Below, in pieces: positions 18,566-27,113 of a stretch of 64,000 nt of DNA. Both the position numbers and the translations under genes were made by a program. This DNA comes from Sulfurimonas sp. SAG-AH-194-I05 (lineage in GTDB: Bacteria > Campylobacterota > Campylobacteria > Campylobacterales > Sulfurimonadaceae). The DNA lies in assembly GCF_029215955.1 (NCBI RefSeq), contig NZ_JAEMVA010000001.1, forward strand, positions 1-64,000. Reading direction: 5' to 3'. The notes under the pieces were generated by a model. That model did not search any database and was not told the DNA's origin. It saw only the letters and a program-made list of their open reading frames with translations. Every line of letters starts with the position of its first letter. Within the stretch, counting starts at the first letter, position 1.

Positions 18566-19117
18566 ATGAAAATATCACTTAAATCAGTACCTCATATCGC
18601 AAGTAAAATCGCAATAGATCTTAACAAAAGTGGTGTAGCAACCATGACAAAAGGCTTAGAACCTATAGCACTTGAAGCTGAGAAAATTTTGATTCATAAT
18701 ATAAATCAAGAAATGGCACTCGAAGACAAGGCTGCTGATATATGTGATGATAACGAAGAAGAAATAGAGTTTATGCTTGCAGATGAGAGACAACTTTTCT
18801 TTATGATTAAGAAAAAATTAGCACCTGAGTTTGGTGTTATTTTAAACTATGAAGAAAGATATTCAGATATTGCACATAAAATTTTAGATGAACTCTATGA
18901 AGAAGATTTGATTCATTTTGATGTTACAGAAAATAGGATTAAAAATATTATTTATAATGCAATTACAGCATTTATTGCAGAAGCTTCAGAGCTAGAGGAT
19001 GCTGTTATTGAAAAAATACGCTCATATAAGAAACGATATATTCCTGGAACTGATGAGTTTGATATTCTTTATGAAAAAATATACAGAGAAGAACTTACGA
19101 AAAGAGGTATGCAATAG
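18566..19117 (+). CDS. DUF507 family protein
   Basis: A 183-residue acidic, mostly helical cytosolic protein. The pattern of an N-terminal KISLKSVPHIASKIAIDL, a middle DERQLFFMIKKKLAPEFGVIL and a C-terminal KRYIPGTDEFDILYEKIYREEL matches the DUF507 family, which in Campylobacterota regularly precedes carA. The stop codon directly abuts the carA ATG. No biochemical role is known to me. Confidence 0.8.
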   Translation: MKISLKSVPHIASKIAIDLNKSGVATMTKGLEPIALEAEKILIHNINQEMALEDKAADICDDNEEEIEFMLADERQLFFMIKKKLAPEFGVILNYEERYSDIAHKILDELYEEDLIHFDVTENRIKNIIYNAITAFIAEASELEDAVIEKIRSYKKRYIPGTDEFDILYEKIYREELTKRGMQ

Positions 19118-20269
19118 ATGTCAAATACTTTACGTCAAGCTTGGATTTATTTAGAAAATGGAACTTTTCTTGAGGCTAAAAGTTTTGGAGCTGATACTAC
19201 TAGTGTTGGTGAAATAGTTTTTAATACATCTTTAAGTGGCTACCAAGAAATAATGTCAGACCCCTCATACGCAGGACAATTTGTAACCTTTACAATGCCT
19301 GAAATTGGTAATGTAGGTGTAAATGCAGAAGATATGGAAAGTACTTCGGCACATGCTAAGGGTATGATAGTACGTAAGTACCAAGCACGCTATTCTAACT
19401 TTCGAGCCGAAGAATCTTTATCAGATTTTTTAACACAACATAATGTTATGGGAATTTGTGATATAGATACGCGTTATTTAACAAAGATGGTAAGAGATGA
19501 AGGTGCTATGATGATGGTAGCTTCAAGTGAAATTAGTAGTAAAGAAGAATTAAAAGCTATTTTAGAAAAAGCTCCCCGTATTGAAGATATAAACTATATA
19601 GAACAAGTAAGCACGAAAAAAGCATATATACACCAAAGTGCTACCTATTCAGAAAAAGGTATTTTTGAATATAAAAAAGCTCCCAAGTCTGAAGCGACGA
19701 TAGCTGTTATAGACTTTGGTGTAAAAAGAAATATTTTAAATGAGATTGTAAATGCAAAAATTGGAGTTGAAGTAATTCCAAATGATTTTAAAGCAGAAGA
19801 TTTAATTAAAAAATATAAAGCGCAATCTATTGATGGTGTTTTTTTATCAAATGGACCAGGTGATCCTTTAGTTCTTAAAAAAGAGCAAGAACAAATTAAA
19901 GAACTTATAAAAGCTAAAATTCCAATTTTTGGAATTTGCCTTGGGCATCAACTTCTCTCAATCGCACATGGTTATGACACATTCAAATTGAAATTTGGTC
20001 ACCACGGTGGCAATCATCCTGTCAAAAATCAGCAAACAGGTTTAGTAGAAATAACTGCCCAAAACCACAACTATAATGTTCCTGATAGTATTATAGAAAT
20101 AGCAGATGTTACACATACAAATCTTTTTGATAACACGATTGAAGGTCTTCGCTATAAAGATGAACCTATTTTTTCTGTGCAACATCATCCAGAAGCAAGT
20201 CCCGGACCAAAAGAGAGTGCTTATATCTTTGGTACATTTTTGAACTTGATGAAAGAAGCACGAAAATAA
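19118..20269 (+). CDS. carA: carbamoyl-phosphate synthase small (glutaminase) subunit
   Basis: CarA hydrolyses glutamine and channels ammonia to CarB for carbamoyl phosphate, used for arginine and pyrimidines. The 383-residue protein has the N-terminal CarA domain (VGEIVFNTSLSGYQEIMSDPSY) and a class I glutaminase domain with the nucleophile in GICLGHQLLS and the His-Glu pair in QHHPEASPGP. carB is not in the window. The start abuts the DUF507 stop (TAGATG). Confidence 0.97.
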   Translation: MSNTLRQAWIYLENGTFLEAKSFGADTTSVGEIVFNTSLSGYQEIMSDPSYAGQFVTFTMPEIGNVGVNAEDMESTSAHAKGMIVRKYQARYSNFRAEESLSDFLTQHNVMGICDIDTRYLTKMVRDEGAMMMVASSEISSKEELKAILEKAPRIEDINYIEQVSTKKAYIHQSATYSEKGIFEYKKAPKSEATIAVIDFGVKRNILNEIVNAKIGVEVIPNDFKAEDLIKKYKAQSIDGVFLSNGPGDPLVLKKEQEQIKELIKAKIPIFGICLGHQLLSIAHGYDTFKLKFGHHGGNHPVKNQQTGLVEITAQNHNYNVPDSIIEIADVTHTNLFDNTIEGLRYKDEPIFSVQHHPEASPGPKESAYIFGTFLNLMKEARK

Positions 20270-20283
20270 AATAGAGCTAGCAT

Positions 20284-21027
20284 ATGGAAAATATTGAATT
20301 AATTGCAATTATAAGCTTTGCCTTTTTAGGTTCTATTGGGCATTGTATTGGAATGTGCGGTGGTTTTATTATTACATACACTACGTTAAAAATAAAGCCT
20401 GAACAAAGTAAACTTTCTCAGGGCACATACCATCTCTTATATAATTTTGGAAGAATAACTACCTATACTCTTCTTGGTGCACTTTTTGGATACTTTGGTT
20501 CATTATGGGATGTTACACCTTTAACGAGGGCAGTTTTATTTTTTATAGCTGGATTTTTAATGATTGCAATGGGACTTTCTTTTGCAGGAAAATTAAGATT
20601 TTTAACTTTTATAGAATACTCTATTAGTGAAAAGCAATGGTATAAAGCAATTTTTGTCTCACAAATTACTTCTGTTTCTTTAAAAAGTTTTTTTATTTTA
20701 GGATTACTAAACGGTCTTCTTCCATGTGGACTTATTTATACAATGCTTATTACGTCCATAACGACGGAGTCTGCTTTTCTTGGAGCTTTTGTAATGTTTG
20801 TATTTGGAATATTTACAATTCCAGCATTGTTTAGTTTTGCATTTATAGTTGGACTTTTTTCGCAAAATAGATTTCGTCAGACAATGATTCAACTTGCCGC
20901 AGTAACTATAATTCTTTATGGTGGATGGACACTCTTTAAAGCATATGAACAGTATACAATGTATAGCACAAAGACAATAGACACAAAAAGCTGTTGTTCT
21001 TCTACGAAAATACACAATATTGAATAA
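20284..21027 (+). CDS. HCxGMCGG-type membrane protein (SafE/DsbD_2 family), probable oxidase assembly factor
   Basis: A 247-residue protein with about six membrane helices. The first helix carries GSIGHCIGMCGG and a later one LNGLLPCGLIYTML, the paired cysteine motifs of this family, often labelled sulfite exporter or UreH/DsbD-like. The tail ends with two adjacent cysteines (KSCCSSTK), a plausible metal site. Such proteins often sit beside cytochrome oxidase genes and are thought to handle copper or thiols. Here it opens the 13-kb respiratory block. Copper handling is inference. Confidence 0.72.
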   Translation: MENIELIAIISFAFLGSIGHCIGMCGGFIITYTTLKIKPEQSKLSQGTYHLLYNFGRITTYTLLGALFGYFGSLWDVTPLTRAVLFFIAGFLMIAMGLSFAGKLRFLTFIEYSISEKQWYKAIFVSQITSVSLKSFFILGLLNGLLPCGLIYTMLITSITTESAFLGAFVMFVFGIFTIPALFSFAFIVGLFSQNRFRQTMIQLAAVTIILYGGWTLFKAYEQYTMYSTKTIDTKSCCSSTKIHNIE

Positions 21028-21099
21028 ATTGGAAGAACTTAAGTCTTCTTAAATTTATATGTAGATATTATTAGATTTAATAATAGATTAGGAAGACAA

Positions 21100-21618
21100 A
21101 TGAGAGATTTAATATACGAAGTTATGACGGACTATGCTAATATAGTTATATTTATTCATGTAATGAGTGCTGTCATCTGGGTTGGGGGTATGGTTGCTCT
21201 CTTTGTGATTACAAGAAGTGCGCATCCTCGTGTTTCAGTTGAAAAAAGACTAGCTGGTAGAGCTTCTTTAATAAAAAAATATTTTAAGTTTTTAGCATTC
21301 TTTATAACAACATCTGCCCTTAGTGCATTATTTATGGCACTTGGATATAAAGATAATGCGATAGATACGCAAGGGTTTATATTAGACGCTAACAGTATGG
21401 AAATTTATAGACATATAACAATGAAAATAAGTATTTGGATAGCAATGGTTATGAATATGCTTTTAATGACTTGGATAATTACAAAAGCACAAAGTGAAGG
21501 ATGCTCTGCTACTAAAGCTACTGACTGCATGTGGACAGTCAATAGTTTTTTATTACCTGTAAATATAATAATGGGCACTGTAGCTATTTACATTGGTATA
21601 ACCATCAACGCATATTAG
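21100..21618 (+). CDS. four-helix membrane protein, CopD-like
   Basis: A 172-residue protein with about four membrane segments. The first holds IFIHVMSAVIWVGGMVALF, a histidine/tryptophan signature seen in CopD-type and related heme- or copper-associated proteins. A second conserved-looking histidine is in IYRHITMKI. It precedes the caa3 oxidase cluster, so a role in metal or heme supply is plausible but not shown. Confidence 0.6.
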   Translation: MRDLIYEVMTDYANIVIFIHVMSAVIWVGGMVALFVITRSAHPRVSVEKRLAGRASLIKKYFKFLAFFITTSALSALFMALGYKDNAIDTQGFILDANSMEIYRHITMKISIWIAMVMNMLLMTWIITKAQSEGCSATKATDCMWTVNSFLLPVNIIMGTVAIYIGITINAY

Positions 21619-21624
21619 ACATTA

Positions 21625-22065
21625 ATGCAAGAATTAGTACAAAATTTAGAAAAACGTCGCCTCATTGCTGCTAGTGTTATTTGTATATTTGCTCTTTTAG
21701 CCTTTATTGTTGATAGCACTTTTACAATAACACCTCTCAATTATTTTGAGGGAAAATATAATCAACATTTCATAATGGCTTTACTTATATATAAGCTTAT
21801 AGAACTCCCCCTTTTATATTTATTTCTTTTAAAAAGATCATTAAATCTTTATAGCTTAAATAAAGATAATGATAAATATGTAACACAACTTAAAAAACGC
21901 TCAAAAATACTTTATTTTTTGATTCCTCAAGGTAATACTATCTTTGGTATTATTGCGTACAAGCTTAGTGGAGATATATACTGTTTTTTTCTTTTCTCAT
22001 GTATCGCTCTCATCGCGTTATATAGTGTAAATCCAAAAATAATAAATACTAATAGTAATCACTAA
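21625..22065 (+). CDS. small membrane protein of unknown function
   Basis: Not recognised. The 146-residue protein has about four hydrophobic segments (near 14-32, 50-70, 95-112 and 118-135). Its basic loop (VTQLKKRSKILY) suggests a cytosolic face. It begins 7 bases after the CopD-like gene and so is likely co-transcribed, ahead of the SCO and oxidase genes. An accessory role in oxidase assembly is only a guess from position. Confidence 0.6.
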   Translation: MQELVQNLEKRRLIAASVICIFALLAFIVDSTFTITPLNYFEGKYNQHFIMALLIYKLIELPLLYLFLLKRSLNLYSLNKDNDKYVTQLKKRSKILYFLIPQGNTIFGIIAYKLSGDIYCFFLFSCIALIALYSVNPKIINTNSNH

Positions 22066-22123
22066 CCTTAAATAAACATTAAGATTAGCGAATAAATTCA
22101 AGTGCATTTAATCTATATTATCA

Positions 22124-22152
22124 TATAATTCGCCTTATTTTATACGAATTAT
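22124..22152 (+). promoter_or_regulatory. promoter and 8-bp inverted repeat before the SCO gene
   Basis: A perfect TATAAT (22124-22129) overlaps the inverted repeat ATAATTCG (22125-22132) with CGAATTAT (22145-22152). The right arm ends just before the AGGGAG ribosome-binding site. A repressor bound here would cover -10 and start site. Confidence 0.5.
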
Positions 22153-22162
22153 AGGGAGTTTT

Positions 22163-22978
22163 ATGAAAAAATTGTTACTTGCTTTGTCTTTAATTATTAG
22201 CTTTGCTAATGCAACTACATTAGGTATACAAGAAAAATTAGGTGATGTGGTCCCATTAGACTTAACCTTCTTAGATGAAAATGGGAAGAGTGTTACTCTT
22301 AAAAAATTGATGAATGGAAAACCTACAATTCTTACATTAAACTATTTTAGATGTGCGGGAATTTGTACACCGCAATTAAATGACTTAGCACATATGCTTG
22401 GAAAGTTAGATTTAGCAGAAAATACAGACTATAAAGTATTAACTGTTTCTTTTGCGGAAGATGAAACACCTGCTTTAGCAGCAGCAAAAAGAAAAAATCA
22501 AATTAATGCTATTGGTAGAGATTATATAGCAGATGCATGGCATTTTGTTATTGGTGAGAATAATTCTTCTCATGTTCTTGCTGATAAGGTTGGATTTACT
22601 TTTGAAAAAACCGTTACAAAACTCGGAAAAGTTGATTACATTCATGCAGCAGCTTTGATTATGATCTCACCTGAGGGAAAAATTACTCGTTATTTAAACG
22701 GAATTGAACAATTACCTTTTGATGTGAAAATGGCTCTAATAGAATCTTCTAACGGAACAGTTGGCCCCACTATAGCAAAAACACTTCTTTATTGTTTTTC
22801 ATACGATCCTGAAGGAAGAACCTATATTTTTGTATGGGAAAAAGTTGCAGCTACTGTAATGCTATTTATTGTATTGGCATTTTTTATCTCACTTCTTAGA
22901 ATGGGAAGAAAAGATGATGGTCGAGAGATAGCTCCAAGAAGAGATGTAAAAGAAGAAGAAACAACAGAAGAAAAGTAA
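22163..22978 (+). CDS. SCO1/SenC-family copper chaperone
   Basis: SCO proteins are thioredoxin-fold copper chaperones for the CuA site of cytochrome oxidase. The 271-residue protein has a cleavable-looking signal (about 1-18), the copper motif CAGIC (about residues 67-71) and the third ligand histidine in DYIHAAALIMI. Unusually, a membrane helix lies at the C-terminus (about 228-247) followed by a charged tail, whereas most SCO proteins are anchored at the N-terminus. It precedes the caa3 operon. Confidence 0.88.
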   Translation: MKKLLLALSLIISFANATTLGIQEKLGDVVPLDLTFLDENGKSVTLKKLMNGKPTILTLNYFRCAGICTPQLNDLAHMLGKLDLAENTDYKVLTVSFAEDETPALAAAKRKNQINAIGRDYIADAWHFVIGENNSSHVLADKVGFTFEKTVTKLGKVDYIHAAALIMISPEGKITRYLNGIEQLPFDVKMALIESSNGTVGPTIAKTLLYCFSYDPEGRTYIFVWEKVAATVMLFIVLAFFISLLRMGRKDDGREIAPRRDVKEEETTEEK

Positions 22979-22990
22979 AAACATATAAAG

Positions 22991-23072
22991 TACCTCTAAG
23001 ACAGTACAGAAAAGTAGTTATTAGATGACTTTTTTTCTTTGCTGTCTATATGGCTTATGGGCCTTAGAGGTA
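22991..23072 (+). other. 82-base imperfect fold-back between the SCO gene and ctaD
   Basis: TACCTCTAAG (22991-23000) pairs perfectly with CTTAGAGGTA (23063-23072). Inside, ACAG (23001-23004) pairs with CTGT (23042-23045), leaving a 17-base bulge on the right, and AAAGT can pair with ACTTT within the loop. It may be a terminator, an RNA element of the intergenic transcript or a degenerate mobile repeat. Confidence 0.45.
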
Positions 23073-23091
23073 AACACATTTTTTTAGCACA

Positions 23092-23097
23092 TATAAT
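23092..23097 (+). promoter_or_regulatory. -10 box of the caa3 oxidase operon
   Basis: A perfect TATAAT 48 bases before the ctaD ATG. A short GTATT/AATAC repeat follows near the expected start site. The -35 region is weak and overlaps the end of the fold-back element. Confidence 0.4.
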
Positions 23098-23144
23098 AAT
23101 AGTATTACATTTGTGTTAAAAATACAAAATTAAGGAGAAAATAG

Positions 23145-24806
23145 ATGAGTAAAAGTTACTTAGATTTAGATCAAACTCACTGTGCCATAGGTCACCCTAA
23201 AACGGCATTTTGGCAGTGGATGTTGACAGTCGATCACAAGCGTATAGGGTTAATGTACGCAGCAGTTATATTTACATTCTTTTTTGTTGCAGTGGCTACA
23301 GCTTTTGCAATGAGACTAGAGTTATTCGCACCAGGTGCACAATTTATGGATGGAGATACATTTAACCAAGCGTTTACGCTTCATGGTGTTATTATGATTT
23401 TCCTGTTCATTATTCCTGGTGTTCCAGCTGTATTTGGAAATATTGTTATGCCATTAATGATTGGAGCTAAAGATGTGTCTTTCCCAAGACTTAACTGGTT
23501 TACATTCTGGTTATACATTACTGGTGCTTTAGTAGCTCTTAGCTCTTTATGGAGTGGAGAAGGTTTTGCTGATACTGGTTGGACATTTTATGCACCATAT
23601 AGTTTAACTACAAATACAAATGTTATTACAACACTTGTTGCTGCATTTATTCTTGGAATGGCATCAATTCTTACAGGTCTTAACTTTCTTGTAACTATTC
23701 ACCGCCTTCGTGCTCCAGGTATGGACTTTTTCAAAATGCCTTTATTTGTATGGGGAATTTACGCAACAGCTTGGATTCAACTTTTAGCAACTCCAGTAAT
23801 TGGTATTACTCTTGTTCTTGCAATTTTAGAAAAGTATTTCGGAATTGGTATTTTTGATCCATCTAAAGGTGGAGATCCAGTACTTTTTGAACATTTATTT
23901 TGGATTTATTCTCACCCTGCTGTTTATTTAATGATTCTTCCAGCATTTGGTATTATGTCTGAAATTATTCCAACTTTTTCAAGAAGAGAAGTATTTGGTT
24001 ATAGAACTATTGCACTTTCATCTGCGTCAATTGCGGGTATTGGTTATTTAGTATGGGGTCACCACCTTTATACTTCTGGTATGGCTGACACTGCAAAAGT
24101 TATTTTCTCATTCTTAACATTTTTTGTTGCTATTCCAACAGGTATTAAGTTTTATGACTGGGTATTTACAATGTACAAAGGTAAAATTATTCTAACTACT
24201 CCAATGCTATGGGCTCTTGGTACAATCATCACTTTTACAATTGGTGGATTAACAGGTGTTACTATTGCTATGGTTGGTGTTGATATTCACTTACAAGATA
24301 CCTACTATACAGTTGCACACTTTCACTATGCTATGTTAGGTGGAGTTGTTTTCTTACTATTTGCTGGGCTTCACTATTGGTTCCCACTTATGTTTGGTAG
24401 AATGTACAATGAAGGTCATGCAAAATTTGCATTTTATTTAAACTTTATTGGTTTTAATGTTCTTTGGTTCCCAATGTTTATCGCTGGTTACTATGGTATG
24501 CCTCGTCGTTATTTTGACTACTTACCTGAATTTGAAATTTATCATCAAATTTCTTTTGTTGGTGCTGTTATTTTTATTACTGGTTTAATTACAATGTTTT
24601 ATGTACTTATTCGTGCAATTAAAAATGGGGAAAAAGTTGGTCCAAATCACTGGAATGCAACTACACTAGAGTGGCATTTACCAACATCACCACCACCATT
24701 AGAGAACCACACAAAAGTTCCTTATGTTGACTTTATGCCATATGAGTATCATCATGGGCAACCAGTTGTAAAATTTGATTACGAAACAATGAAAAGGATT
24801 GACTAA
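23145..24806 (+). CDS. ctaD: cytochrome c oxidase subunit I, A2-type heme-copper oxidase
   Basis: Subunit I holds the low-spin heme, the high-spin heme and CuB and reduces O2 to water while pumping protons. The 553-residue, 12-helix protein has the heme ligand His80, CuB ligands His257, His306 and His307, and His392 and His394 (VAHFHYAMLGG). The key segment reads YSHPAVY (255-261): the Glu of A1 enzymes (GHPEVY) is replaced by the Tyr-Ser pair that defines A2 oxidases. Tyr261 is the likely His-Tyr crosslink. It heads a ctaD-ctaE-coxIV-ctaC-ctaB operon and overlaps ctaE by one base (TAATG). Confidence 0.95.
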   Translation: MSKSYLDLDQTHCAIGHPKTAFWQWMLTVDHKRIGLMYAAVIFTFFFVAVATAFAMRLELFAPGAQFMDGDTFNQAFTLHGVIMIFLFIIPGVPAVFGNIVMPLMIGAKDVSFPRLNWFTFWLYITGALVALSSLWSGEGFADTGWTFYAPYSLTTNTNVITTLVAAFILGMASILTGLNFLVTIHRLRAPGMDFFKMPLFVWGIYATAWIQLLATPVIGITLVLAILEKYFGIGIFDPSKGGDPVLFEHLFWIYSHPAVYLMILPAFGIMSEIIPTFSRREVFGYRTIALSSASIAGIGYLVWGHHLYTSGMADTAKVIFSFLTFFVAIPTGIKFYDWVFTMYKGKIILTTPMLWALGTIITFTIGGLTGVTIAMVGVDIHLQDTYYTVAHFHYAMLGGVVFLLFAGLHYWFPLMFGRMYNEGHAKFAFYLNFIGFNVLWFPMFIAGYYGMPRRYFDYLPEFEIYHQISFVGAVIFITGLITMFYVLIRAIKNGEKVGPNHWNATTLEWHLPTSPPPLENHTKVPYVDFMPYEYHHGQPVVKFDYETMKRID

Positions 24807-25561
24807 TGTCTTCTCACGCATATGTAGCAGAAATCGCAACAGATCGCGATGGTAATGAACACGTAGTTCAAGGTTGGCAAGATGACATGTACGGTGCAAA
24901 ACTAGGGTTTTGGCTGTTCATGTTTACAGAGGTACTTATGTTTGGTGCTATGTTTATGACGCTTACATATTATATGATGCTTCATGAAGCGGATTTTGTG
25001 CATGCTTCGGCATCTTTAAATAGATACCTCGGTGGTTTTAATACTGTAGTTCTTCTTATCTCTGCATTAACAATGGGTTTAGGCCTATTGAAAATGCGTC
25101 ATGGAGATATCAAGGGTGCGAAGACTATGATCTGGGCTACGATTGTTTTAGCTTTTTTATTCTTAGGAGTAAAAGGTGTTGAGTGGTCTTTAGAATATAG
25201 CCATGGTGTTTTTCTAGGTCTTGATGCTTTACAACCAGGTAATGAACATTCCAAACCATTTGGTCAAATACTATTCTTTGGAATGTATTTTACTATGACT
25301 GGTATTCATGGAGTTCATATTCTTGGAGGTATTGGTATTATGTTATGGTTACTTAAACGTATTAATTCTGGTAAAGTTACTCCAGAACACCATATATTAC
25401 ATTTTAACATTGCACTTTATTGGGACCTTGTTCACCTTATTTGGGTATTTGTTTTTCCTTTCTATTATATGATGGGAGCAGGTACAGAAATGGATACAGC
25501 AACTTTAAGTAGTACTATTGAAGCAATTTCACACCTAGGAGGATCTAATGAGCACCACTAA
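24806..25561 (+). CDS. ctaE: cytochrome c oxidase subunit III
   Basis: A 251-residue membrane protein of the COX3 family. It has about five to seven helices, KLGFWLFMFTEVLMFGAMF in the first, the conserved FFGMYFTMTGIHGVHILGG block and the terminal HFNIALYWDLVHLIWVFVFPFYY. It stabilises subunit I and its proton uptake. The ATG overlaps the ctaD stop, and the 3' end overlaps the subunit IV gene by 14 bases, so translation is coupled throughout. Confidence 0.93.
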   Translation: MSSHAYVAEIATDRDGNEHVVQGWQDDMYGAKLGFWLFMFTEVLMFGAMFMTLTYYMMLHEADFVHASASLNRYLGGFNTVVLLISALTMGLGLLKMRHGDIKGAKTMIWATIVLAFLFLGVKGVEWSLEYSHGVFLGLDALQPGNEHSKPFGQILFFGMYFTMTGIHGVHILGGIGIMLWLLKRINSGKVTPEHHILHFNIALYWDLVHLIWVFVFPFYYMMGAGTEMDTATLSSTIEAISHLGGSNEHH

Positions 25562-25904
25562 TCTTGGAAGCTATAAAGAGGCACAATCAGGGTATATAAA
25601 AATACTTGTTGGTTTATTAGTTCTAACAACAGTTACTTTTGTTCAGCCACACATGTTCTTAACAGATATGAACCTTGGTATTCAATTATTTATCGGTGTA
25701 GTAAAAGCATATTTAATTCTTGCGTACTATATGCACTTAAAAGGTGAAACACAAATCATTTGGTTTGCAGGTTTTTCATTATTTATTGTTGCTGTTTTCT
25801 TTATAATTGTAATTGGTTTCGATGTTGCTAACTTCCAGTATATGGATGAAAGTCATATTACACAACACATGGATGCACCTCATGCATCACATGCAACACA
25901 CTAA
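25548..25904 (+). CDS. cytochrome c oxidase subunit IV (CoxIV/CyoD-like)
   Basis: A 118-residue protein with three membrane helices (about 17-37, 45-65 and 73-93), as in bacterial small subunit IV, including YLILAYYMHLKGE. The C-terminus is histidine-rich (HITQHMDAPHASHATH), which could bind metal. GGAGG precedes the ATG inside ctaE. It helps assemble or stabilise the oxidase. Confidence 0.85.
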   Translation: MSTTNLGSYKEAQSGYIKILVGLLVLTTVTFVQPHMFLTDMNLGIQLFIGVVKAYLILAYYMHLKGETQIIWFAGFSLFIVAVFFIIVIGFDVANFQYMDESHITQHMDAPHASHATH

Positions 25905-25913
25905 GGAGTCTCT

Positions 25914-27113
25914 ATGTTAGACGGATTTGTTGGCGCAAGTGCAGCAACTTTTGCTGCAGATGTAGACAATGCATTTTGGATTAATTTCTGGGTATCTATT
26001 GTTTTAGGGTTATCAGTTTTAATTCCAATGTTTTATTTTGTTTGGAAATATCGTGAAAGTAATGTTAAAGATGAAGAAATTGAAAACTTTACACATCACA
26101 CTGGTTTAGAAATTACTTGGACACTCGTTCCTACTGTTATGCTTATGGTTTTATTCTGGTTTGGTTATGACTCAATGAGAGTTTTAAGAACTATGCCTGC
26201 AGCTGATCAAAGTATCACTATTCAGGTTGAAGGTTCAAAATGGAAATGGAGATATGAGTATCCAGCAAATGCTAATGGTGTTGTTCATAAATTAGGTGGA
26301 GCATTTATTAAGCCTAAATATGATGAAAATGGAAAACTTATTGAAAAAGGTACAATGGCTAAATCAGCACTTTATGTACCAGTGAATACAAATATCATTT
26401 TAGAGATGACAGCTCCAGTTGATGATGTGATTCATGCATTCTTTGTTCCTGCTTTTCGTATGAAAGAAGATGTTGTTCCAGGTCGTGTAACGAAGCAGTG
26501 GTTTAATGCTACAACAGTAGGCGAATATGATGTTGAGTGTGCTGAGTACTGTGGTACTGATCACTCATATATGTACTCTAGAATTGTTGTACTTCCAAAA
26601 GCTGAATATGATGCTTGGTTTAACAGTAATGATGATACACCAAAAGGTAACTACGATAAATCAGGTTCTGCACTCTTACAACAACATGGATGTAAATCTT
26701 GTCATGCAACGCTAAGCGATGCAGTATTTTTTGGACCTACTCTTAAAACAAGAGTATTAACGAAAGAACAAGTTCTCGATGTAATTAATCATGGTCAAGA
26801 CACACTTGGTTATGCAATGGGCGCAATGCCAGCTGGCTTAGTTACTGGTAAAGATGCGCAAGAGATTGCAGCATATGTAGCTGCTGGTATGAAAGGCGAG
26901 CAACCTGCTTCATTTGCAGCATGTTCTTCATGTCATGGTGAAGATGGTAAAGGTCAATACGGTACGTCTCCAAGTCTTGTAGATTACGATGTAGATCTTT
27001 TACGTAATGTGTTAAAGCATGGTAAAAAAGGTAGTATGGGTAATATGCCAAAATTCCCTTATATAACAGACGAAGACGTTTCAGCTATAGCAGAACATCT
27101 TAAAAGTTTATAA
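25914..27113 (+). CDS. ctaC: cytochrome c oxidase subunit II with two fused cytochrome c domains
   Basis: Subunit II accepts electrons at CuA. The 399-residue protein has two membrane helices, the aromatic patch GSKWKWRYEYP, and an intact CuA site: His174, Cys209, Glu211, Cys213, His217 and Met220 (CAEYCGTDHSYM). Fused at the C-terminus are two heme-c domains, CKSCH (260-264) and CSSCH (337-341). caa3 enzymes usually carry one such domain, and two make this a diheme form. The gene order I-III-IV-II is also uncommon. It overlaps ctaB by one base. Confidence 0.94.
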   Translation: MLDGFVGASAATFAADVDNAFWINFWVSIVLGLSVLIPMFYFVWKYRESNVKDEEIENFTHHTGLEITWTLVPTVMLMVLFWFGYDSMRVLRTMPAADQSITIQVEGSKWKWRYEYPANANGVVHKLGGAFIKPKYDENGKLIEKGTMAKSALYVPVNTNIILEMTAPVDDVIHAFFVPAFRMKEDVVPGRVTKQWFNATTVGEYDVECAEYCGTDHSYMYSRIVVLPKAEYDAWFNSNDDTPKGNYDKSGSALLQQHGCKSCHATLSDAVFFGPTLKTRVLTKEQVLDVINHGQDTLGYAMGAMPAGLVTGKDAQEIAAYVAAGMKGEQPASFAACSSCHGEDGKGQYGTSPSLVDYDVDLLRNVLKHGKKGSMGNMPKFPYITDEDVSAIAEHLKSL

